Of a stretch of DNA of 64,000 bases, positions 29,101-42,294 are shown piece after piece. The notes beneath the pieces were generated by a model that worked only from the letters and a program-made list of their open reading frames with translations, was not told where the DNA came from and made no database searches. The stretch covers positions 54,226,351 to 54,290,350 of the forward strand of contig NC_065533.1 in assembly GCF_020184175.1 (NCBI RefSeq), in the 5' to 3' direction. The stretch's first letter is position 1; the number at the start of each line of letters is the position of its first letter. The DNA is from Aphis gossypii. Taxonomy: Eukaryota; Arthropoda; Insecta; Hemiptera; Aphididae. The translations under genes and the position numbers were made by a program.

Positions 29101-32100
29101 TCTTGAAAATGTAAAATCAAATTATTTATTTATGCCAATAAACTGAACATTTATTTTTGTTTCAAGATTTAGTAGTTTGGGTTTTTCATATGGTATTTAT
29201 TAAGAATGTATATTAAATATCTAATGTTATTAATTTAGATTATTTATTGATTGTGTAACACACACTAAAGCATCCTTGTAAATTAAAAAAAAAAAAAAAT
29301 AACAATAATATATTTTAGTTTACTAGGTGTATATTGTTTGGTATCAATCGTGATTAATTAGAAGTTTTTATATCTACTTTTGTTCTTTCTTCCTCTCTTT
29401 ATGTGACTTATTAACTAATTTGAAATTTCAATAAAACATCTAATTATGTTGTGTATGTTGTGTTGTATCAAATTTTTGTTGTATTCATCGCTGATTTTAA
29501 AATATTTTCTTTTCTGATCAGTGGTAATATGGTATTATATTGTTGTAAACGTAACTGTGTGTACCATTCAATATACTAAAATTTAATATATAAGCATAGA
29601 TAAATTGCTGTCTTGAATTGTTTAAGTTAATAAGGAACCTCAAAAATAAACTATGCTTATATTATATTATATTTTTCATGCATATTTCTGAAAAAAAAAA
29701 TTTACTACTTTACACCTAAACTTAGAAGCTATAACAATTTGTATGCATATAATTTTATTTTTAAAGAATAATTGAAATTAATTTGATATTGTTTGAAATA
29801 TATTAACATTAATTTACAAATAATACATCTGAGATATATACTATTAATAATAATAATAATACTTAAAACTAATGTTAATTGTAATACTTAAATTTTAAAA
29901 AATAGTAATAATTTTTTAGTGGGTATCTGAAGCTTCTCCAAATTCAAGTACGCCTTTTAAAATTGAAGGACCTCTACAATTTGTTCCAAAAAATACTAAT
30001 CCAAAAGAGTTCAAAAAACTACAGCAACAAGTAAATATGATTATTTTATTTGTATAAATAAGTAAATCTTAAAACTTTGTTATTACAACTTTTTTTTAAA
30101 AAAATCTCAAGATTAAAGAAAATCGAAGAGCTGATAAAATTACTTCAGGGCCCCAGTCCCAAATTTTAGATGGTGTTTCTTGGGAGGAAGCTAAAAAATT
30201 ACAAGTATTAATTAAATTTATTATATACATTAGATAAAATTAAATTAAATACTTATAATTAAAATTATTTGTAACTTAGGATGCTAACATAAACACAAAC
30301 AATGATCAAGTTATTTTGGTGGGTGCTGCGTCTAAAGGAATTATACAACGTAATTTTCAACATAATGCAACTGTTTACAAAACACCTTATGCAAAGAACC
30401 CATTTGATGCTGTCACCGATGAAGAAATAGAATATTATAAAAATTCTGTTGAGAGGAGTACAATTGGTTAATATTAAATTTAATTGCAATTTTAGTGTAT
30501 AAATTAATATAAGTAAATTATTATTTTATTAATATTTCTTGTAACCCACAGATAAGGATCAAATAATTGATATTAAAGAACAAATGGATAATGTTCACTT
30601 TTCACCAGCCAGGCAAACTGAAGCATTTATTATTAGTGAAACCGAAGATGATAGTAGAGCAGGTAATATAAAATAAATTCAGTTCAAAATATCAACTCAT
30701 TGTGTTGAAAAAAAATTTTCAGAAGCCAGAGTATTGCAAGTGGAAAGAAAATCGGTGCTGAAACCTGACCAAGCTGAATTTGTTCTAAGTGAAGGTATGA
30801 TAATTAATTTTACAATCAGATAATTATTATAAAAATTATCAAAATTTAAATAATTAAGTTTTACAATAAAATATCCAGTAAAAAGTAGTCCACTTAAAAA
30901 AAAAAAAAAAACTATCAAAAGATTTAGTAAATAGATATTGTCTTATTTATTCCAAACTTATCATTTTTGATCATTACTTGGGGTTAGATTTATAAATCAT
31001 GTTGAAATAGTATGATATTGTGCAATAGTGGATGATGTGTATGTGTGTTTCTTTTACTATCTATATTTATCAAATTTTTTACTTAATACTTCTTCAACCT
31101 TATTTATTTTAAATAATTTAAGTTTTTTAATATACTTGATTACTATTAAAATAATCAATTTTTGTAAGTTAATTTATTAATAAAAGTTTTTATTACCCAA
31201 TATTATATAAGCTCTCAATTTGGATATAGTTTAGCGGATATTTTTATATAGCATTAAATTTCATGATATTGAATAATATTTTTCAAATTACTTAAGCAAA
31301 ATCATATGAAATATTATCAAAACTATTATTTTCAAATAGTATGTGATATTTAAGTATGTCAAATTTTAATTTCAATTTATTTATTCAATAATTAGTACAA
31401 GACGAGTATGACATAAGTAATTGTAAAGAAACTACTATTAAACCTATGTGGATTACATTACCATCTACTGCTAATAAGATAAACGTTCAAGAAATTTGTA
31501 AGAAAAGTGAAAATAGTGAACATTTAACAAGTAATTGCAAACTCAATCCTTTTGTGTCAGATTCTTGTAAATGTTTGAATATTGATGATTATATTGATAT
31601 GATACTAAAATTTGAAACTGTAAAATTAGAATAACTGCATTTTGAAAACCTGTTTTGATTTTCCATAACTACTTATCATAATTTATGTTATTAAATCATG
31701 GATAATCAGTTTTAAAATTTATTATTTCCTTTGGATTTACTACTGTGTATTTTTTAAAAAAAAACTCATATTTTTTTTTGTGATTTTAAATATTATACTA
31801 TCATTTGTTGTTATTATTATGTTTTTCTATTGATTATTTTTATGTAATTGTTATATAATTAAATTTTCAGAAGTTGAAATTTCTTTTAAAATAATTTAAC
31901 ATACTTTATAGATAAGGACAATTTAAAAATTTGAATATTAAACTTACTTAATTGTTTTATTATATTGTGTTTTCGTTCCATATTTTATACAAACAATAAT
32001 TAATCATGATTATGTTTCAGTACAATAATCAAAAAGATAATTATCATACCTAATGTATTTCTTGTTTGACCTTTAATATATTAATGTTTATAAGTACTAG

Positions 32101-32922
32101 TTGTTGAAATTTTGGATCAGGATTAAGATATTTGGCCAGATGATCCTGTAGATTGGTTATTTGAACTATGTTTGATACTGTTATTTTGCAGCACTTGGAT
32201 ACAGGAAAGTTGTCTTTTGACATTATAAAGCTATTATTATTTCTTTCAAGTATGTTCTATCGCAGTCATTATTAGACTACTTTGTTATTCTTTGTCATAT
32301 TTCAAGGGGAAAAATCTTCTATTTTTTGTTTACAGACCAAGTGTTATAATTTGTATGTTTTTTGTTATGTACACAACACATACTATTGTACTTAATAAAC
32401 AAGGCACCTACTAAAAACTCAACAATTAGAAATCAAAACCTAAATGTGAAAAAAAATGAATTTGCATGCTTATGTTACAGGCAGGGAAGTTGTACCAAAT
32501 ACCTTTATTTTATGTATTTCCTCTGATTGTTACCATTAATAATTAAACAAATAAAACATTTCATGTGAATTACTAAAAATTAGTTAGACATTTTTTTCTA
32601 TTGTATTCTGATTACCTATATCATGATTAATTTTTGTACAATTCATAGGTGAAAATACATACAATGGAGACCAATCAGATGCTCATCAAAGCACATTTTC
32701 AAGTAGTAAAGAGGTAATATAAATATTTTCATTTTATTTTTATGAACAAATAATTTAAAGTAATAAATACGATTTTGTTCTAAAATTTAACAGGGGTCAC
32801 CCACTAAAGAAATGTCCACTGAAGATTCTTCACACAAGGACAAGAAAAAGAAGAAAAAAGGAATTAGAACACCATCGTTCCTTAAGAAGAAAAAAGAAAA
32901 AAAGAAGAGTATTCCAGCTTAA
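26127..32922 (+). CDS. hts: Adducin (hu-li tai shao), long isoform with MARCKS-type tail
   Basis: Sixteen coding exons: 26127-26228, 26300-26477, 26575-26726, 26944-27158, 27223-27382, 27497-27595, 27662-27859, 28376-28512, 28578-28704, 29920-30030, 30112-30204, 30280-30466, 30552-30662, 30723-30794, 32649-32713 and 32794-32922. They total 2136 nt (711 aa plus TAA), a normal adducin length. Adducin caps actin filaments and recruits spectrin at the membrane skeleton; in flies it also acts in the fusome and ring canals. Residues about 100-330 form the class II aldolase-like head (VINDIRG..MGYAKGEK, FFTNHGAVCCGES). A neck and a charged tail follow. The last exon carries the basic KKKKKKGIRTPSFLKKKKE segment, the MARCKS-related domain that binds calmodulin, actin and spectrin and is a PKC target. 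Every exon junction keeps frame. The ATG at 26127 is the first in its exon. Confidence 0.95.
29137..29142 (+). terminator. hts: Candidate intronic poly(A) signal giving a short adducin
   Basis: AATAAA lies in the unusually long intron after the ninth coding exon. Reading through the donor at 28704/28705 adds five codons (VDIKN) and a TAA, so a transcript ending here would encode an adducin head and neck of about 461 aa without tail. Confidence 0.3.
31396..31634 (+). CDS. hts: Alternative terminal coding exon of adducin
   Basis: An acceptor (attag, 31391-31395) follows the phase-1 donor at 30794/30795 and opens a frame that continues from the adducin tail for 79 codons to TAA 31632-31634. Using it would replace the last two exons and give a 726-aa isoform without the MARCKS-type segment. 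The new tail contains five Cys (ISNCKET.., EICKKSE, SNCKLN, SCKCLN) and ends DYIDMILKFETVKLE. I recognise no domain in it. Drosophila hts is known to use alternative 3' ends, including ring-canal and ovary forms, but I cannot show homology to those. AATAAA at about 32.39 kb could end this transcript. The call rests on splice sites and frame; expression is not seen. Confidence 0.6.
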
Positions 32923-34700
32923 TAACTATGTAAGCATGTTTTTGTAATATATCATTTACATTCATATTAAGACACAACATAGTTTTTTAATGAAATTAAG
33001 TTACAAACATGTTTTATATAATATCTAACTAATTTAATTAAATTTTCTACTTTAGAATACGCAGACAACCGCTTTGGCGAACACAGCTTTGGTCAACCAG
33101 CACTATAAATAGTCTGTAGCTCATTTAGTCATTCAATCATCTTTTAATAATTTTGGACTCAACAGACTAAACCATTACAATTTTGACACCAGTGTCTATT
33201 CATTTTCCTTAAGTTAATAGATATTTATTTAATCAAGTGCATTAAATAGATGCAATTAGTAACTAGTAAATAAGAGTAATCCTATTTATTTTTAATGTCA
33301 TACATAGATTTGGCTCTATTCAACAAATTAATCTAACGATAAATATATTTTATTTATTTATTTTTTTTTTTTTTTGCTTATGAAATTATTGTTACCAAAT
33401 TTTAAACTTTTTTTACATTTATTTCTATATTTATAAAAAATATATAGATAAGCTTGAGAGTAATTTAAAAATATTCTGGAAATATAATGTACCAATATAC
33501 AATTACATGTATTCAATTTTAATTTCAAACAACTTAAACAGTACGTCCTGATAACATAAATTAAAAAAAAAATAATTGATTTATTTTTTCTTTAAGTTTA
33601 GTAGGTCTTCAGTATTAATTTATGTCCAATTCGTGAATGACTGTGGGAACAGATTACTGAGTTATTATTAGTTAATATGTTACATAAAATTGTAATACAA
33701 TTTTGATCAGTTAATTTACTTTAAAATTAATAATTAAACCACGGGTCTAACTATGATCAATAGGTGTCAAATTTGACAAAAAAAAAAAATCCGCTCTTTA
33801 AGTGAGTATGTACTTGAATGCTATATTCATTTTTCCTAAAAGTATATTATCGTAATTATTGCAACTTGTACTTTTTGTACATTTCTAACCACAACATTTT
33901 TAAATATTTATCATTCTCTTCAGCTTAAAAATTCTTAAATGTATGGTTTTTTTTTTTTTTTTACTAGAATTGTTATTGAAAAGATTAACTATGCATTTAA
34001 ATTTATTTTTGTAACGTGGCTGCTAATACGGTATCTGAAACTCGTATATATATAAATAATTATTTGTGATAAAAAAAGTATATATATATATATTAAAACT
34101 ACTTTATACCGTTCATGTGATCATGAAATTTACATTGTGCATAAAATAAACTAAGAAAAATGTTGGTGCAAGTAGATTAGACAATATTATGCACTTAAAT
34201 TTAGTTTTATCTTATCAATTTGTCTGTTGCCATTCATCCTTGTCTGTTTGTATCCAAATTATACTCTAAAAGGGTAATACTAAATCATATAAATATTTAT
34301 ATGAACATTCAGACCATCTATTTAATTTATTGTAATGTACATCACTTAGATTGTAATTTTATGACCATTGGCATCAATTGCCATTTTTTTTATGTTTGTA
34401 GACATTTATTTGCTATTATTTTTTAAATAACAGCCAAATTGTAAAAACTGCCCTAATTAACAAATTATAATCGTGAGAAATTAATTATACTTTTTTTATA
34501 CCTATTTATTTGTTATAAAGATTTTTAATTATTATTTTTATTTACAAAATATATAAATATATATTCTCGGTAGTGTTATGTAAAAATCTTATTAATTATA
34601 GATATATTAAAATGTTATTTATAACGTTTATTTCATTATCTGTTTCAATAAAGAGGTCTTTGAATAATTACAATCGGAATATACATTTATATATTTATAT
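32923..34700 (+). other. hts: Probable adducin 3' untranslated region
   Basis: AT-rich sequence after the stop codon. A donor (ctat|gtaagc near 32.93 kb) and acceptor (actttag at about 33.06 kb) suggest a spliced 3' UTR. AATAAA hexamers occur at about 34.14 and 34.65 kb. Most open frames here are short and without motif. Confidence 0.4.
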
Positions 34701-37470
34701 ACACTCGTATAAACGCCACATAATATATTTTTTTTTATTATTATTATTTTCGTTACTTTTTTGCACAAAAATTAAAACCGTAAACATTTGTCTGTAATAA
34801 TAATTGTTTTGTGAGGCTTAGAGAATTTTATAATTTTAAAATATTTATTTAATATTTAAAGAGTGTATTACGATTGTGTTAAAATGTACTGCAAATCTAT
34901 TGATAAATGGACTAGGTAGCTTAAACTTTCTATGTTGTGATCATTTATAAATGTATACAATAACTTTTTATGTCTATGCCTGCCACAAACGCCTGATGTG
35001 TATTTATCGCAATAACACAAATAGCCAAGTTTGTTTTATATTTTTTAATTTTATTTCCTTTGCATATTGATTTCACGATAATTATTAAATCTCCATTCTT
35101 TAATTGACTTAATTTATAATTATCGCTTTATTGTCAATATTCATAACATTTGTAACACAAATTCATCATATTAATTTTAAGCTTAAAAAAATTATTGTTT
35201 AATTTAAAAATTTTTTATTATTATAAATATTTATTTTGTTTTTGTGTTCCTTTTTTTGGATTTTATTTTGATTTCAAATTTTTAAAATATTTTCAAAACC
35301 TAAGCTGTATCATCAATATATTGCTTTGTATCAGTAATTGTTGTTATTATTATTTATTTTTTTTTTTTAATACTTAAGAAGTATTGTAACACAAAGAGTT
35401 TATCCTTTCCTGTACCAATACATAAAAAGTATTAGTAAAACAACACCTACATTACATAATTTTATAAATGTAATGAAAGAATTGAATTTATCTTTTTAGT
35501 ACCGTCTTAATGCAGTCGAATGTTGATAACTCAAATCTGTAAGTGGTGGATAAAAATTTGATTTGTATTTTTTGTGTTTTATACCTATCGTATCGTTTTA
35601 CACCGACTATCTGTTAAAAATATTTTTACCGAATTTATTTATCCTCCATTCCTGTTTATTACTTGTATTAACTACGGTTTAACACATTTAAACGTTAACT
35701 ATCCAAGAAACACGACATCTGACACTATGGAGACTGATCGATAAGTTGAATAAGTAAGGTAACAGCAATTCGAAATCGAATTAAACATGAACAGTTCACT
35801 GCTGTTCCTAAAACGTGTTATCGAAAAACATGTATCATGTAAAACACACAATGGTTCATCATACCCAAAGCGATGGGCACGAGACGTGTGTGTGCTGAGG
35901 AGAACGCTCTGATCAGCGTTATCGCGATGCTCGACCACTCGACGTTTGACTGCGCCCACAACTAGAGTAGGGCCATAATATATAATAATAAAATTGTATT
36001 ATCTATGACCCTGGCCGAAAATATTATACTCATTCGGTAGTATTGTTTACTTATTTTATTGTTTTATTAACGTCCGTGACTGCGACGTAGGTACCTCGAC
36101 CATATAAAAAATTCAACGTCGCCATGGTGTGTTCGACGACCTCTCTCAATGTATATTGTACTCGTAAACGGCTTAGAATGATTATTACTGTTGGCATATT
36201 TACTCGGACGTGACTTGTACGATTTTCACAGTGTAAAAGTGTACTACACTCATGTCGGAGCACGGTAGACTTGTTTTAAAGTATATCTATAAGTCTATTG
36301 TTAGGAACCCCTTGTCTTTATAGTAATATATTATTAGCGAACGTAGAATTTAGATGGGTGGGCACTTTTGTAAGACGACGTCCGTCGCCAACGAATAATG
36401 TGTGTAGTACATAAGTCAGTCGTAAAATAGTCTTAGACTCGATTACTGTGTGAACACTTATTATAAAAAATATAAATATTGATATTATTTTAATTCATTG
36501 CGTTAAAATTCTATTCCTATAAAATAAGTTTTATTGACGTACTGTAGTACTTTCAAGGGAGCGAACTCATTCTTAACAGAGGATAACAACTCAAATCGTC
36601 CACGAGGGAACAAATTCAAGTAAGACATAACACTATCTTAAACCGTGCTTTAGACTGTTGAGTATAGATTATAGGGAAATATTGACATTCTATATACTAC
36701 AAAAATAAACCCAAATTATAGTTTTGTAAAGTGATCAAAAATACTTTCTTACTAATTTTATTTAATGTAAGTTTTTGTGTTTATTATTAAATATGAAATT
36801 TGAATGCAAGTTTTTTATTTGTTGTGTTATAAATTGAAAATTAATTCTAAACGCGTGTCACTAACATTCATAATGCTAAATATTTTTTTATTGTTATTGT
36901 TAGAAGAAAAATATACAATCTATATCATATTATGGACATAATGAGTATATGTGCTAAGAGAAAAAAAAAGAGCATGAAATACATAATTTAAGGAAAGGAG
37001 CCACCCTTTGATGAGACTTTTACTTAATGTTTAGTATGCATAGGTAGTTTTTTATACAATTTATGTTATAATTTTTTTTTTTTGAGATATTTGTCAACAA
37101 TCTTGTCATTTACTCTATTATGTTAGCCAACTTTTTTTTTTAACTCTACCCCTCGGCCCTCCTTACATACTCTTTCGTGATGAATTTCAATTTTCTTTTA
37201 TTTAACTTTAATTCCTGATTTGTAAAATATTATCTAACTGTGATTCCCACTTTTTGGATACACTGTTTCTCATAAACATAACCTCAATATCAACAAAAAT
37301 GTGCGAAAGCCGAAAACCTGTGCATTAATTCAAACTATATTTGTCAGTAGTCTTTCTTGGTGTCTTTTTTAGCCAAACTAATAACAATTTTGTTCTTTCA
37401 TAATTTATTTCCATAAAAGGGATTGAGTTCATTCATAAATATACATCAATACTACTGCTGACATTTCGAA
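34700..37470. other. Intergenic and 5' region before the lachesin-like gene
   Basis: AT-rich up to 35.7 kb, then a less AT-rich part at 35.7-36.65 kb with scattered CpG and a palindrome (aacgct...agcgtt near 35.91 kb). This may hold the promoter or an untranslated exon of the downstream gene (candidate donor attcaa|gtaaga near 36.62 kb). Minus-strand open frames in this part show no recognisable family. A segment at 36.67-36.72 kb is repeated at 56.42-56.47 kb. Confidence 0.4.
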
Positions 37471-40400
37471 ATGAAGAACATCTATGGCATACTTCTTTTG
37501 CTATGTATTAATCTCGGTAAGTACTTGTTTAGCATATCGCATAAATGGCAGCGATGACGTTGGTCAGATCAGATTCCAAACTTGTTGTCAGCTTAATTAG
37601 TTACGTAGAGACCTTAAGAGTCATACCTCTCATTATTATTATTATTATTATTTCTTCTAACCTAGGTTATAAATGTTGCTTAATATTGTATAGCACTTTA
37701 GTGACTATTTGTAATATATAGTTACAGTAGTAATAGGTATAATATAATATATGAAGGTATCTTGGTATCTATCTATATTCAAAGTTTTAATAAGCATTAA
37801 AATACTTAGTACACCATATACCTACCTACTTATTATATCTCAGTCCAGTGGTTAATTTACTAATAATTTTATTGATCTTTATGCTCTTAAACCTTGGTGC
37901 TTAACCTCACCCAAAAACTCCTAGAATCTATCTCAACAATTTTAACAGTTATTTGGGTTTTAATTGATGAACAAGCTACCAGTTCTGCCTAATACACCGA
38001 GTGCCCATATTATAATATATTAGAGAAAAATAAATACATTACACCTATTGATAATTGTTTGATACTAGATTTTTTTTGTTGATATTTTATGGTTATTTTA
38101 ATATTAATACATTATTTTATTTCAAATGTGTATTATTAAATACTACTACTACCCTATACTTACTAGTTACTGACTACCATATAAACTAATAATATAGTAT
38201 ATTTTTTATATTAGCGATTGATTCCCATTTCTAATAAATAATAAGAAAAATATACCTAATATAATGGATATACATTTATAATAATGTACGTTATGATAAA
38301 ATAATGATTTGGTTAATAATTTATACAATTTTTTTTATCCGTTATTACACAGTTATTTGTTAGAAGTTGGCACTTTAATAATATTAATGTTTTAATTATA
38401 ATGCAATAATCATTAATCAAAAAATACATAATATTAAATGTTCAATTTTAGAAACTGCCCTAACTGCTGTATGTCCGATGACAACAACGATTAAAGTTAA
38501 TATTTTCAAATTGTTTAACCTAACTTTCAATATTTGATTATTAGCTTGTCAATTTATATAATTAGTATTTAGTAGTGGATCAGGGAATATTAAATGGTGT
38601 AAAAAAATACAAAAAATATTTTAGAAAAGTTGAGTAAAGTTAAGTTCGAAAAACTAACTAATAGGCAGTTAGAAACAAAACATTATAATTATAAACATTA
38701 ACAACAAAGTTTTGAGCAGTTTGATTTTTTATTTGTGTGTTTTAAAATTAATTTTAAATATTGACATATCTCATACATACGTATCAGCTTTTATACTAAG
38801 TGTATGCAAATAAAATTTTATAGTTAAATTTCATAAAATGAATATTAGTTCAACTAATAAGTATAACTAATTTAGTTTTAACATTTTATGTTTATATTAT
38901 TCAAATTATACTATTAAATATTTTCTTTAATAAGATTAGTTTATTTATGGTTTAATATTTCACATATTTTTCTTGTTTTCTTAAAATGTTTTTAATTTTA
39001 GAATAACTAGTTAAATTTGGTTAGGTTTAATACTTTTGGTTTAATATCTACTTTTATGGATTCATACATCATTCTAGAAGACAAATATGAAATAAGATAA
39101 AATCGAAATATGTGCATACAAAAAGTTACAGAATAAACATTGTTTTTGAATACTTTCAATAATCAGTTTAATAGACAATAGTTATTTTAAATGTGTTAAT
39201 TTTTCATGATTGCGATGTTTTAAATAATATTCTAAAAACTATGTAATCTTACACTGTTCAGACTGACAAAGAGAAATCACAGTTTTTATAAATAAACAAG
39301 TAAATAAAATCCACTAAAAGTTGTATTTTGTTTAGTTCACTTATTATGAAAATAATATCATTGATAATACATACTAGTATTTATAATCAATGATAATATG
39401 TTGTCTTATTACAAACATAGCATATTTACATATCACAGAATCATTTTGTGTTAGTCAATTGTTCATCATCAAATTTAAAGGTTTGATTTTTAAACTAAAC
39501 GTTATTCTGATATTTTAGATTTATAAGAGTAATGTTGTTATGTGCAATTATATATTTTTTTATATTTTTCATGTTATTATCTGCTATAAAATTTAAATTT
39601 TAAAGAAAATCTACTAGAAAACATGTATTTTTTTTTACCTTTAAAATGATAGGTACCTAAAATTACTGTAATATCAACACTAACAACACAAAATAGATTT
39701 TGATTTCAAATAGATTCAAATTTAATGTGGTTTAAAAATGAATACATCATGTATTCTTAATTATCAATTTAAAGTAATTTTTTTTTTGTATTAAAGTATC
39801 AGTTAAAATATTTTCAAAGATTTATCAACATAATAAAATTAATAACTACTAAAATATAATTAATTATACCTATAGAAATATATTATATATGATACAGATT
39901 TGTTATATTATAAATAATTATACACATTATTCACAAAAGTTGTAATGTCGCATAAACTTATAAATTACATTAATGATTCAATTTTAATTTTAGCTTGTTT
40001 TCAAAAATCGGAATCTATATCAAATATTACACGAAAAATTGTAAAAGATATTGGGGATGAAGTGTATTTGGATTGCTCAACCATAAATAACCCAGAAGTC
40101 AATGTTGTATGGGTTAAGGTTGCAAAAGATCAAATTGATGAATCTATTGTACTTTCGTCTAAAAGTACACTTATTGTCGATGATCCAAGAGTGACATTGA
40201 TATCAGAATTAAAGCAAGATAGCAATCGATACATTATACATGTAACTAGTTTTGAAAAAAAATATAAGTCCCATGTGCCTATTGAAAACAATCAAATTTA
40301 GAAATAATATTTATTTTCAGATTCATAATATTCAGGAAAGTGATACCAGTATTTATCGCTGTGATGTGATAACTGGGATTAACGAAAAAGTATCTTACTA

Positions 40401-41584
40401 CACCGAGTTATTGGTGGGTAGATCACCATTTTTTTATGATAACTCCACCAAATCATTAGTTGTAGTAGAAGGTCAATCAGTGCAGCTTGCATGTTTTGCT
40501 GGTGGATATCCTACTCCAAGAGTTTTCTGGTGGAAACGTAAAAATGCAATTTTATTTATGTGAGTATCAATGTAAAAGTACCGAAAATAATATAATATAC
40601 ACAAATTAAACATTATTTTAAGCATAATTTATTAATGATTAATTACAAAAATTAATTATGCATAACATCTTCTAGAGGTAACATTTTGAAATTGTCTGCT
40701 GTAAAAAAAGAACATCGTGGAGATTACTACTGTAAAGCGGAAAATAATGTTGGGAATGGTACCAGCCATAAAATTTCCTTAGAAGTAGAATTTGCTCCAG
40801 TTGTAACTGCTCTAGAAACTAGTGTGGGACAAGCTGTACTTTATGATGCATATCTTGAATGTCATGTTGAGGCGAATCCTCAACCAGCCATCACTTGGAT
40901 ATATAATGGAGTAGAATTATCTAATAATCAACATTACTTGTACGCTTTTAATCATTCAATTGTTATTGATGGAATAATATTTAGGTAATATTATTTTTCT
41001 TTTTATGTTTAGGATATCAGATTTTGCTACTAATGACAACAATACGGACAGTTTTTTACTAATTATGAAAATTAATTATGAACTTTATGGTGAATATATT
41101 TGCAAAGCATCAAATTATTTAGGAACTGCTGAAATAGCAATTACTGTTTATGGTAAATATTGTTTTTATACACATTTGCATAAAATCTTATGCTTTACAA
41201 TTTGATTAGCTTAAGTTGTAAAGGTAATAATGTAATATGAAAAGATTTTAAATATAATTTTACATTTATATTCATTAATGTAAAATTAAATTCAATCAAG
41301 TTCTTATACAGTTTCTCACTGAACCATACTATAAAAATTAAACACTGTATTAATGAATAAGTATTTATGGTATTACAAAATATTTTTTTTATTAATGTAT
41401 TTTTATCTACTGATTTTACTTTTTAAATGTATTATTTTAATTTTTACTTAAAAAATAATTTTTTATTATAAAGTTTAAAATGATACTAATTTTTCGGTAA
41501 TTAACATGTTATATTTATTAATTTCTTATATTTATTGTTTATTTTACAGAAACGCTGTTACCACAATGCCCTCCTGCCTGTTAA
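37471..41584 (+). CDS. Lachesin-like three-Ig protein, apparently without GPI anchor
   Basis: Exons 37471-37516, 39994-40241, 40321-40559, 40676-40939, 41013-41152 and 41550-41584 give 972 nt (323 aa plus TAA) with every junction in frame. A signal peptide (MKNIYGILLLLCINLA) is followed by three Ig domains. Ig1 has Cys43-Cys112 (DIGDEVYLDC, SIYRC); Ig2 has Cys156-Cys197 (GDYYC); Ig3 has Cys240-Cys296 (LECHVEANPQPAITW, GEYICKASNYLG). Order, spacing and the closing ETLLPQCPPAC match lachesin, a septate-junction and neural surface adhesion protein of insects. In lachesin the CPPAC is followed by a hydrophobic GPI-attachment tail; here TAA (41582-41584) comes directly after CPPAC. Sequence is rather diverged, so this may be a secreted paralogue. 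An unseen further exon using the weak gttaag donor at 41580 cannot be excluded. Confidence 0.85.
37517..39993 (+). other. First intron of the lachesin-like gene
   Basis: The intron separates the signal-peptide exon from the first Ig exon (phase 1). It is AT-rich, with an ATT repeat near 37.64 kb and no other gene seen. Confidence 0.6.
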
Positions 41585-42192
41585 GATTATTCGACAATGT
41601 AAGCTGCTGTTTCGTTTTAGTTGTAGCTGTTTACCCGTATTATATTAATTGTAGATTCAATTATTATTTTCCTGTCCAAAAACAACGTATTAATAATGAA
41701 ATAATAAAATTCCAAAATAACATAATAATAATTTCCCTTTATAATGAACAATTTAAAAAGATACCATTTTATATAACGTCTAAATTAAATATATGATAAG
41801 CTTGTAATGTATTGTTTTAATGTATTTATTCAATATTATTTAAAAAATTATGAAACTGATTAAATCAGTTGCAACGAAAAATTGTTAGCCTAAAGCCTTT
41901 TAAGATATAATAATAAAACATACAGATCCATTTTTTTAGAAGTATTGTTGTAATACCTCGACTTTTCAATCATTACCATTACTATTTTTGAATAATATCA
42001 ATTTATAATTTAATATAAGCTATATTATTACTTTGAAAACATATTTATTTAGTATTGGTAATTTATATTTAAATATTAATTGAAAAGAGTGAATCATAAA
42101 CTTAATAACACTATAATATTCTGCTCATAGTATTCAATTTATACAATTTTTCGAATTTATAAATCTATGGCAAGATTATTGCACAATTTTTT

Positions 42193-42294
42193 TACAGTAA
42201 AACCTCTTTATAACGGTCCCTATTTTAGACAGAATCCTTAAAACGAAAAAATTGTTGGTCCCAACCAATTCTGTTATAAAGAAGTTTTATTGTA
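42193..42294. mobile_element. Pogo/Tigger-like miniature inverted-repeat element
   Basis: The 102-bp unit begins TACAGTAAAACCTC and ends GAAGTTTTATTGTA. The outer 22 bases of the two ends are inverted copies differing at two positions, and both ends carry TA, the usual target of Tc1/mariner-pogo elements. It contains no open frame, so it would depend on a transposase elsewhere. Confidence 0.65.

Noticed and set aside
35699..36263. Two minus-strand open frames (86 and 70 aa)
   Set aside because: No recognisable family, no splice continuation and no neighbouring exons; region more likely promoter or 5' sequence of the lachesin-like gene.
41506..41796. 96-aa frame over the last lachesin exon
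   Set aside because: It reads the exon in a phase that does not follow from exon 5; the in-phase reading gives the conserved ETLLPQCPPAC and stops.
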